Assembly: GCA_905215835.1 (NCBI GenBank)
Contig: CAJMRR010000075.1
Span: 1-9,740, forward strand
Direction of reading: 5' to 3'
DNA: 9,740 nucleotides
Source: an uncultured bacterium
Lineage (GTDB): Bacteria; Actinomycetota; Coriobacteriia; Coriobacteriales; Coriobacteriaceae
The position numbers and the translations under genes are program-made. How positions within the stretch are numbered: the stretch's first letter is position 1; each line of letters opens with the position of its first letter. This document shows positions 1-4,782 of the stretch, one piece after another. The notes beneath the pieces were generated by a model, which did not search any database, was not told where the DNA came from, and saw only the letters and a program-made list of their open reading frames with translations.

Positions 1-413
1 GCCGCCACGCGCTCGAGCGTATGGACCAGTGCGGCAATGGCACAGGCCAGGCCACCCTTCATATCGCAGGCACCGCGGCCGTAGAGCTTGCCGTCGCGCA
101 CGACCGCCCCGAGCGGCGTAATGTCCGCGTCCCAGCCGTCGCCCAAGGTGACTGTATCCATGTGGCAGATGTAGACGAGTCGCGGCTCGTCGCTCAAACC
201 GGGCACGGTGACCATGAGATTGCGGCGCCCGGGCAGCACTTCGAGTTCCTCAACCTGCACGGCATGGAGCACCGGATGACTCAACCGCTCCAGTTGAGCC
301 TCAACCAACGCTTTGATATAGCGTTCAATCTCGCCCTCATACGCACCTGGGTCGGAACTGTCGATCCGCACGAGCCCTTGCGTAAGCCGCCAAGCAAAAT
401 CTGTATCAACCAT
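1..413 (-). CDS. M20-family metallopeptidase (ArgE/DapE/ACY1-like), N-terminal part, runs off the left edge
   Basis: The first 137 residues of a zinc-dependent M20 amidohydrolase are visible; the rest lies beyond the left edge. Family hallmarks seen are the first metal-binding motif CHMDTV, with H84 and D86, and the second, GRGACDMKGG, where D117 would be the metal-bridging aspartate. The intervening WDADITPLGAVVRDGKLYGR segment is typical of the ArgE/DapE/ACY1 group. Members remove acyl groups from, or hydrolyse, N-acylated amino acids and small peptides in the cytoplasm. The exact substrate cannot be told from this half: succinyl-diaminopimelate desuccinylase, acetylornithine deacetylase and a peptidase all remain possible. 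The ATG at 413-411 is preceded by GAGG with a 5-base gap, which supports this start. The gene lies downstream of serA on the same strand but is separated from it by a strong terminator and has its own promoter-like region, so it is probably a separate transcription unit. The catalytic glutamate and later metal ligands fall outside the window. Confidence 0.88.
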   Translation of the reverse strand, partial: MVDTDFAWRLTQGLVRIDSSDPGAYEGEIERYIKALVEAQLERLSHPVLHAVQVEELEVLPGRRNLMVTVPGLSDEPRLVYICHMDTVTLGDGWDADITPLGAVVRDGKLYGRGACDMKGGLACAIAALVHTLERVA

Positions 414-427
414 AGGCACCTCACATA

Positions 428-458
428 TAGTTAGGTCAACATACAAATTGTATGTCAA
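428..458 (-). promoter_or_regulatory. Candidate promoter of the M20 peptidase gene with a 17-nt inverted repeat
   Basis: On the minus strand a perfect -35 hexamer TTGACA (458-453) is followed 19 bases later by TAACTA (433-428), a weak -10 match. Within the spacer and touching the -35 lies a perfect inverted repeat, ACATACAA-A-TTGTATGT on the plus strand (439-455). It is flanked by two direct copies of GTCAA (435-439 and 454-458). A dyad in an overlong 19-bp spacer is the layout of MerR-type activated promoters, but a GntR- or TetR-type repressor site would look similar. No regulator gene is visible nearby. The sequence pattern is certain; its function is inferred. Confidence 0.5.
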
Positions 459-490
459 GAAGCGGCTCGGTGCATTTAATGGAGCGCTCA

Positions 491-528
491 CAAAAACGGG
501 GGCGCCTCTCGTGCGAAAGGCGCCCCCG
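491..528 (-). terminator. Intrinsic terminator of the serC-serA operon
   Basis: An 11-bp perfect stem, CGGGGGCGCCT (497-507) pairing with AGGCGCCCCCG (518-528), encloses a 10-base loop. On the minus strand the stem is followed directly by TTTTTG (496-491), the U-tract of a rho-independent terminator. It lies 63 bases past the serA stop codon, so it ends the serine operon and insulates the M20 gene. There is no T-run on the plus-strand side, so it acts in one direction only. Confidence 0.9.
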
Positions 529-590
529 CGGGCATTCAATGTCAGTGACGGGCAGGCCACATGGGGAACTGCCCGTCAGATCAGCCGACG

Positions 591-1754
591 CTACTTGATC
601 ACGCGCACGCGATACATCGAAGGAATCTGCTTGAGCGCCTCGATGGTACTGGTGTCAAGGTGCTCGTCCGTGTCGAACATGGTGTAGGCGTTCTCGCCGG
701 CGGACTCGTTGGTCATACGCTGCACGTTGGCATTGTCCTTAGCCAGGATTGCCGTGATCTGACCGATCATGTTGGGCACGTTGGCGTGCAGGCAGGCGAT
801 GCGGCTCGCGGCGCGCGCCTTGCCCATGCTGCAGGCGGGGTAGTTGACGCTGTGTGCGATGTTGCCGTTCTCCAGGTAATCCTTGAGCTCACTGATGGCC
901 ATGTCGGCACAGTTGGCCTCGGCCTCGCCGGTGCCGGCGCCCGAGTGCGTGGTGATAAACGTATTGGGCATCTTGACGGTCTTGGGCGTGGCAAAGTCGC
1001 AGCTAAACCAGCTGAGCTTTCCCTCGCGCAGGGCGGCGTCAACGGCGTCCTCGTCAATGATGGTCTCGCGTGCGTAGTTGATGAGCACGGCGCCCGGGGC
1101 CAGCAGGTTGATCTGCTCGGTGCTGATCATGCCGATGGTGTCGGCCTTGCTGGGCACGTGCACAGTGAGGTAGTCGCAGCCGCGGCAGAGGTCCTCGAGC
1201 GTGCCCACGCGCTGCACCTCGCGGCTCAGCACCCACGCGTGCTCGACGGAAATGAACGGATCGTAGCCGTAGACGTCCATGCCCAGGTCGACGCAGGCGT
1301 TGGCGACCTTGGAGCCCACGTTGCCCAGACCGATGACGCCGATGCGCTTACCCTTGAGCTCGCGGCCCACAAAGGCCTTCTTGGCCTTTTCGGCGTCGAC
1401 CTGAATCTCGGGGTCGTCGGCGTTGTCGCGCACCCAGTTCATTGACTGCACCACGCCGCGGCTCGAGAGCACCAGCATGCCCAGGACGAGCTCCTTGACA
1501 GCGTTGCTGTTGGCGCCGGGGGAGTTAAAGACGACGACGCCCTTTTTGGCGTACTCCTCGACGGGGATGTTGTTGACGCCGGCGCCGCAGCGGGCGATGG
1601 CGCGGATGCCCTCGGGCAGCTCGTAGCCGTGCAGGTCGGTGGAGCGCATCAGGATGGCGTCGGCCTCCTCGGCGGTGCTCACAAATTCGTAGCCCTCGCC
1701 AAACTCGACCTTGCCGTCTTTGGTAATGTCGTCGATGGTCTTAATCTTGCGCAT
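591..1754 (-). CDS. serA: D-3-phosphoglycerate dehydrogenase (SerA), short form with C-terminal ACT domain
   Basis: Catalyses NAD-dependent oxidation of 3-phosphoglycerate to 3-phosphohydroxypyruvate, the first committed step of serine biosynthesis in the cytoplasm. At 387 aa it belongs to the compact form: an N-terminal part of the substrate domain (about 1-100), a Rossmann NAD-binding domain with GLGNVG (142-147) and acidic D165 after YGY, the return of the substrate domain with NYARE (R229) and TTHSGAG (H270), and an ACT domain (about 317-387, starting RIACLHANVPNMIG). ACT domains commonly bind serine for feedback inhibition, so allosteric control is plausible. R229 and H270 match the catalytic arginine and histidine of D-2-hydroxyacid dehydrogenases. 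The usual catalytic glutamate (D-x-E-P type motif) is not seen in the corresponding stretch around residues 253-265, which reads CDFATPKTVKMPN. GGAG lies 6 bases before the ATG. The gene follows serC by 69 bases and ends in a clear terminator. Confidence 0.93.
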   Translation of the reverse strand: MRKIKTIDDITKDGKVEFGEGYEFVSTAEEADAILMRSTDLHGYELPEGIRAIARCGAGVNNIPVEEYAKKGVVVFNSPGANSNAVKELVLGMLVLSSRGVVQSMNWVRDNADDPEIQVDAEKAKKAFVGRELKGKRIGVIGLGNVGSKVANACVDLGMDVYGYDPFISVEHAWVLSREVQRVGTLEDLCRGCDYLTVHVPSKADTIGMISTEQINLLAPGAVLINYARETIIDEDAVDAALREGKLSWFSCDFATPKTVKMPNTFITTHSGAGTGEAEANCADMAISELKDYLENGNIAHSVNYPACSMGKARAASRIACLHANVPNMIGQITAILAKDNANVQRMTNESAGENAYTMFDTDEHLDTSTIEALKQIPSMYRVRVIK

Positions 1755-1807
1755 GAAAAACTCCTAAGCAGGTTTGTTTAAAACAAGTGGTTTGAAGTGG
1801 CTGGTCG

Positions 1808-1824
1808 GCCCGCGCGTTGCGGGC
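1808..1824 (-). other. Small GC-rich hairpin between serC and serA
   Basis: GCCCGC (1808-1813) pairs with GCGGGC (1819-1824) across a 5-base loop. It begins at the last base of the serC stop codon in the minus-strand transcript. No T-run follows, so it does not look like a terminator. It might stabilise the 3' end of the serC message or tune downstream serA expression, or it may be a chance product of high GC. The 69-base gap otherwise holds only the serA ribosome binding site. Confidence 0.3.
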
Positions 1825-2948
1825 TAGTTAGATCGCGGACTCAAACTATGCTGCGCTTCGAAGTCCTTCATGTGCGAGGCCAGTGCCTGCACGTCTTCCA
1901 TGGTCACGGCGTTGTAGACGCTGGCGCGCATGCCGCCCACCAGGCGATGGCCCTTGACGTTTTGAATCTGGTGCTCGGCCGCGCCTGCGACAAAGGCCGC
2001 ATCGAGCTCGGCGTCGCCGGTGCGGAAGGTAACGTTGGCGATGGAGCGGCTGTCGGCCTGCGTGGTGCTATGGAACAGCTCGCTGTGCTCGAGCAGGTCG
2101 TAGAGCAGGTTGGCTTTGGCCCAGTTTCGTTCGGCCATGGCGGCAAGTCCGCCGGTCTCCTCGACCCAGTGGAACACCTTGCCGCACACGTAGATGCCAA
2201 AGGTGTTGGGCGTGTTGAGCATGGAGCCCTTGGCAGCCTGGGTTTTAAGGTCCAGGTACTGCGGCGTCTGCGCAAAGGCGGGGCCTTCGGCGATAAGGTC
2301 GTCGCGCGCGATGACCACGGTCACGCCCGCAGCGCCGGCGTTTTTTTGTGCGCCGGCGTAAATGAGCCCGTAGCGTTCAACGTCGAGCGGCTGCGACAGA
2401 AAGCAGCTCGAGACATCGGCGACCAGCGGCACATCGCCGCAGTTGGGTAGCTCGTGGTACATGGTGCCAAAGATGGTGTTGTTCTGGCAGATGTAAACGT
2501 AGTCGAGCCCGTCGCCCGCGGCCTCGGCGGCAATGCGCGCGTTGACGTCGGCCATGGTGGGTATGCGGTCGAAATTGGTGTCCTCGGAGCTCGCGAGCAG
2601 CACGGCCTCGCCGTATTTTGTGGCCTCCTTGTACGCCTTGTTGGCGAAGTTGCCGGTCACGACGTAGCCGGCGCGGCCGCGGCGCATGAGGTTCATGGGG
2701 ATGCCCGCAAACTGCAGCGTGGCGCCGCCCTGCAAAAACAGGACACGGTAGTTGTCGGGGATGCTCAGCAGGCGGCGCAGGGTTGCCTCGGCGTCGTCGA
2801 TGATCTGCTGGTACATGCTAGATCGATGGCTCATCTCGAGCACGGACATGCCGCAACCGCGGTAGTCCATCATCTCGTCGGCGATCTCGGCGAGCACGCT
2901 TGTAGGCAGCGCGGCCGGGCCAGCTGAGAAGTTGTGCACACGTGCCAT
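1824..2948 (-). CDS. serC: Phosphoserine aminotransferase (SerC)
   Basis: PLP-dependent class-V aminotransferase that converts 3-phosphohydroxypyruvate and glutamate to O-phosphoserine and 2-oxoglutarate, the step after SerA; the family also acts in pyridoxine synthesis. Its 374 aa is close to the usual ~360. Seen in sequence: the N-terminal NFSAGPAALP signature (6-15), EMSHRS (38-43), the PLP-contacting GGAT segment (74-77), D178 in VADVSS (PLP ring contact), the Schiff-base lysine K202 in YAGAQKNAG, NTPNTF (245-250), and the C-terminal phosphate-binding block GGMRASVYNAV (338-348). The ATG lies about 9 bases after an AGGGG element (minus strand GAGGGGAAC). It is the first gene of the serC-serA operon, and its 5' side faces the accessory spacer and the BREX operon transcribed the other way. 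Nothing unusual is seen in the coding sequence. Confidence 0.96.
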   Translation of the reverse strand: MARVHNFSAGPAALPTSVLAEIADEMMDYRGCGMSVLEMSHRSSMYQQIIDDAEATLRRLLSIPDNYRVLFLQGGATLQFAGIPMNLMRRGRAGYVVTGNFANKAYKEATKYGEAVLLASSEDTNFDRIPTMADVNARIAAEAAGDGLDYVYICQNNTIFGTMYHELPNCGDVPLVADVSSCFLSQPLDVERYGLIYAGAQKNAGAAGVTVVIARDDLIAEGPAFAQTPQYLDLKTQAAKGSMLNTPNTFGIYVCGKVFHWVEETGGLAAMAERNWAKANLLYDLLEHSELFHSTTQADSRSIANVTFRTGDAELDAAFVAGAAEHQIQNVKGHRLVGGMRASVYNAVTMEDVQALASHMKDFEAQHSLSPRSN

Positions 2949-2986
2949 CTTCTAGTTCCCCTCGTAGTCGTTTGAACGTTCGGGAT

Positions 2987-2995
2987 ACTTTAGCA
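2987..2995 (-). promoter_or_regulatory. Possible serC promoter (extended -10)
   Basis: On the minus strand TGCTAAAGT occurs about 40 bases before the serC ATG. It combines an extended -10 TG dinucleotide with a TAAAGT hexamer. No convincing -35 hexamer lies 16-18 bases upstream. This is the best candidate in the leader, but the match is modest. Confidence 0.35.
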
Positions 2996-3042
2996 CAGTG
3001 GAGCGCCAGGCGCGACCGCATCACGGTAAAACTCGAGTGCGC

Positions 3043-3051
3043 TGCTATGAT
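3043..3051 (+). promoter_or_regulatory. Extended -10 promoter element pointing toward the BREX operon
   Basis: TGCTATGAT is a strong extended -10 match: TG, one base, then TATGAT, one mismatch from TATAAT. No good -35 is present, which extended -10 promoters tolerate. A start near 3058 would give a transcript beginning just before a G-rich GGGGGAGAGGTGA ribosome-binding-like stretch (3069-3081), followed by the 24-codon frame at 3091. It may give the BREX genes a second, more distant promoter. Confidence 0.35.
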
Positions 3052-3083
3052 TTACAGGATGGTTACATGGGGGAGAGGTGACC

Positions 3084-3209
3084 TTACCTGATGGCTCGCA
3101 TCCGATCCGCCTCGGCCTTCGCTTGTTTCCAGGGTCGAATGCGGCCGTTCACCAGGTCATCGTAGCCACGCGTGACGGCACGCTGGATGCGATCTTCGCG
3201 TTCCTGCAT
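3084..3209 (-). pseudogene. Possible remnant of a small antitoxin-like gene (C-terminal part)
   Basis: The minus strand is open from 3251 to a TAA at 3086-3084; the only ATG in it, at 3209-3207, gives 41 residues. The peptide is charged and helix-like: it opens MQEREDRIQRAVTRGYDDLV, continues NGRIRPWKQAK and ends AEADRMRAIR. The pattern xxGYDDLxxGRxxP followed by a charged tail recalls the C-termini of RelB/Phd/CopG-type antitoxins. There is no ribosome binding site before the ATG, and an in-frame stop (plus-strand 3252-3254) cuts off any longer N-terminus, so a truncated relic is more likely than a working gene. The family assignment rests on a short stretch and could be wrong; overlapping plus-strand frames look less protein-like. 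Confidence 0.3.
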
Positions 3210-3405
3210 AGGGGCAGCGCGGCGCTGCGCCAGTTGCCTTTGGCTCCATATTTACCTCAAGGCTTCAGAGGCTTTGTTGCGCAATAAATTTGACTTCGAT
3301 CCGTTTGCCGTGCAGTCAAAGCACCCCACCTCTCATTTGTTGCCGTCTGTGGGAGCGTGCCCCTCGTTTATCCTCTCTAGACCTCACGACCCCGTACTTA
3401 AACGG

Positions 3406-3411
3406 TATGAT
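3406..3411 (+). promoter_or_regulatory. brxA: Candidate -10 element of the brxABC-pglX operon
   Basis: TATGAT differs from TATAAT at one position and lies 69 bases before the brxA start codon. A weak -35 candidate, CTCACG (3383-3388), sits 17 bases upstream and matches TTGACA at three of six positions. Transcription would start near 3418, immediately before the palindrome at 3423-3443, so a bound repressor there could block initiation. A weak -35 suits a promoter that needs activation or runs at a low basal level. Confidence 0.45.
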
Positions 3412-3422
3412 TGGAAGGCATG

Positions 3423-3443
3423 TTTGCATCGCCCCGATGCAAA
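3423..3443. promoter_or_regulatory. Perfect palindrome with 9-bp arms in the brxA leader, candidate operator
   Basis: TTTGCATCG (3423-3431) and CGATGCAAA (3435-3443) are exact inverted copies separated by CCC. The site sits directly after the inferred transcription start and 31 bases before the brxA GTG. No T-run follows on the plus strand, so it is not a plus-strand intrinsic terminator. On the minus strand the stem is likewise not followed by Ts. Some BREX loci are controlled by a WYL-type repressor (BrxR) binding inverted repeats before the first gene, which makes an operator the best reading. No such regulator gene is in the window. A 5'-UTR hairpin is the alternative. Confidence 0.5.
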
Positions 3444-3462
3444 TAAAAAGGCCCGAACCCTT

Positions 3463-3466
3463 GGAG
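3463..3466 (+). promoter_or_regulatory. brxA: Ribosome binding site that fixes the brxA start
   Basis: GGAG lies 8 bases before the GTG at 3475. The in-frame GTG at 3466 overlaps this motif and cannot be served by it, and the more distant in-frame ATG at 3172 has no BrxA-like sequence behind it. This selects GTG 3475. Confidence 0.65.
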
Positions 3467-3474
3467 TGTGTCCT

Positions 3475-4146
3475 GTGGATAACACCGACAAAATATCGCT
3501 GGGAGGCGTGCTCACGCGCGAGCAGTTTTTGCTGCCCGAGATGCGTATTGTCGCCGCGTTGCGCCTGGAGGGCGTGAGCGACGACGAGATCGTCGCGCGC
3601 GTTAAGCACGACAACCTGTTTCAGTATCCCACCGAGCGCATGCTGGCCGATCGCGCCCGCGTGTGCCTGCGCCGCTTTGATGCCATAGCGCTCGACGAAG
3701 TGCAGTGCACTGCCCGAGGTATCGACAAAGATACTGCCGACCAAGCGGTCGCGCGCATTATGGACCTGATTGCCAACGGCATGCCCGATCAGGCGGCCCA
3801 GGCAAACCTATTTGCCATGATGTGTCGCTATACCATGGTTCGCGAGCTCATTCAGGTGGAGATCGGCGAGCGCATGGCCAGCTTCGACTACACCTTTACC
3901 GATGTTGACCTTAACGCGTTTGTCACCCGTTTTCAGGTTGAGCATGCCGAGGCCGTCAAATGGTCGGATGCAACGCTGGAGCGCATTAAGGGCACCCTGC
4001 GTCAGATTCTGCGCAGTGCCGGTTTTAAGACATCGCAGCGCACCGACGCGCTCCAGCCCCTGCTGCTCGACCCCGATGTAGAGCAGGTCATCCGCGACCT
4101 CGGCGACATGGACGCCCTGGCCGCACTCACCGGGCAGGTGATGTAG
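3475..4146 (+). CDS. brxA: BREX type 1 protein BrxA (DUF1819 family)
   Basis: BrxA is a small (~200 aa) conserved protein of type 1 BREX defence; solved homologues are helical and bind DNA, but its exact role is not settled. With the GTG at 3475 it has 223 aa. Family features seen: the N-terminal GGVLTREQFLLPEMRIVAAL block (10-29), where LLPE-R-VA is characteristic, then SDDEIVARVKHDNLFQYPTE (35-54) followed by arginine-rich helices (57-68, DRARVCLRRFDA), a central RYTMVRELIQVEIGE segment, and a C-terminal WSDATLERIKGTLRQILRSA (163-182), matching the family's W-x-x-T...L..L motif, then GF. The frame stays open for 101 codons upstream of the GTG, but that part is Arg/Ser-rich, unrelated to BrxA and crosses spacer elements, so I exclude it. 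First gene of the operon; its TAG ends 3 bases before the brxB ATG. No frameshift or missing block is seen. Confidence 0.88.
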   Translation: MDNTDKISLGGVLTREQFLLPEMRIVAALRLEGVSDDEIVARVKHDNLFQYPTERMLADRARVCLRRFDAIALDEVQCTARGIDKDTADQAVARIMDLIANGMPDQAAQANLFAMMCRYTMVRELIQVEIGERMASFDYTFTDVDLNAFVTRFQVEHAEAVKWSDATLERIKGTLRQILRSAGFKTSQRTDALQPLLLDPDVEQVIRDLGDMDALAALTGQVM

Positions 4147-4149
4147 CCC

Positions 4150-4773
4150 ATGACAATATACCAGCCGCACATTCGCCCACGTAACCGAGCCGAGCGCATC
4201 CATGAGGACTTTGACCATCGCCGCGAGGCGCTGCGCGATCGCCTGCAAGACCAGGATTTCTTGGCCAACAAGGGCATCGGCAACGAGATCGGCTTCTACA
4301 CGTTTTGCTACGATCCTTCGCTGGAGTTTGAGTGCCGCGCCTACGTGGACGAGCTCAAAGCGGACGCCCAGGCTGGCAAGCTGCCGTGCAATCTGCAGGT
4401 CTTTAACCTGTACGACGTGATGCTCGATATCTGCGAGCAGCGCCGAATTTTGCGTGCGATACCCCGGCGCGAGGCAAAGATCGGTTCGGAAGCGCAGGTC
4501 AAAGAGTTGCAAAAGCCTTGCAGCTCCAAGAGCTTTGCCCAGTACCTCTTGGAGCATACCCAGCCACATCAGCCCGGCGATGTGATCCTGCTCACGGGCG
4601 TGGGCGAGGTCTTTCCGCTACTGCGCGTGCACAACCTGCTCAACGACATGCTTGCCGATTTTGGCACCGTGCCCGTTGTCGTCATGTATCCCGGCAGCTT
4701 TGACGGCCGCCAGCTCAAGTTGTTCAACAAAGAGAACGCCAGCAACTACTACCGCGCGTTCGATATCTCTTAG
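4150..4773 (+). CDS. brxB: BREX type 1 protein BrxB (DUF1788 family)
   Basis: BrxB is an essential component in tested type 1 BREX systems and is thought to join a complex with other Brx proteins; no enzymatic reaction is known. It has 207 aa, close to the usual ~200. Conserved blocks seen: NEIGFYTFCYDP (45-56), near-identical to the family's NEIPFYIFDYDP; LQVFNLYDVMLDIC (82-95); LLTGVGEVFPLLRVHNLLN (147-165), the signature LTGVGEV-P-LR-H; VVVMYPGSFDGRQLKLF (176-192); and the C-terminal YYRAF (200-204). The ATG is 3 bases past the brxA stop, with AGGTG (4136-4140) inside brxA's 3' end serving as ribosome binding site, so the two are probably translationally coupled. The stop is followed directly by the brxC ribosome binding site. 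The gene looks intact. Confidence 0.93.
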   Translation: MTIYQPHIRPRNRAERIHEDFDHRREALRDRLQDQDFLANKGIGNEIGFYTFCYDPSLEFECRAYVDELKADAQAGKLPCNLQVFNLYDVMLDICEQRRILRAIPRREAKIGSEAQVKELQKPCSSKSFAQYLLEHTQPHQPGDVILLTGVGEVFPLLRVHNLLNDMLADFGTVPVVVMYPGSFDGRQLKLFNKENASNYYRAFDIS

Positions 4774-4782
4774 GAGCGACAG

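Larger units (their letters stand above)
2949..3474. other. Accessory spacer between serC and the BREX operon
   Basis: These 526 bases hold no full-length gene. From left to right I see the serC leader and its possible promoter, a plus-strand extended -10 (3043-3051), a short minus-strand open frame resembling an antitoxin tail (3084-3209), a stretch resembling an insertion-sequence end (3270-3290), and the brxA promoter and palindrome (3406-3443). A plus-strand ATG at 3091, with AGGTGA 9 bases upstream, opens a 24-codon frame ending at 3165 (MARIRSASAF start). It could be a leader peptide or chance. The mixture of fragments fits an insertion boundary between conserved serine genes and a mobile defence locus. 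Confidence 0.6.

Noticed and set aside
561..1445. 294-codon plus-strand frame opposite serA
   Set aside because: SerA on the minus strand is unambiguous; the plus-strand product is Gly/Val/His/Ala-rich, as expected of a mirror frame.
3078..3287. 69-codon plus-strand frame starting at GTG 3078
   Set aside because: The start codon directly abuts the purine-rich stretch, leaving no usable spacing, and the product resembles no known family; the opposite strand reads more like protein.
3423..3443. Reading the brxA-leader palindrome as a terminator
   Set aside because: Neither strand has a T-run directly after the stem, and the only adjacent A/T run on the plus strand is A-rich.
3172..3474. N-terminal extension of BrxA from an in-frame ATG at 3172
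   Set aside because: The extra 101 residues are Arg/Ser/Cys-rich, match nothing in BrxA, span promoter and palindrome elements, and the GTG at 3475 has a good ribosome binding site at the family's normal start.
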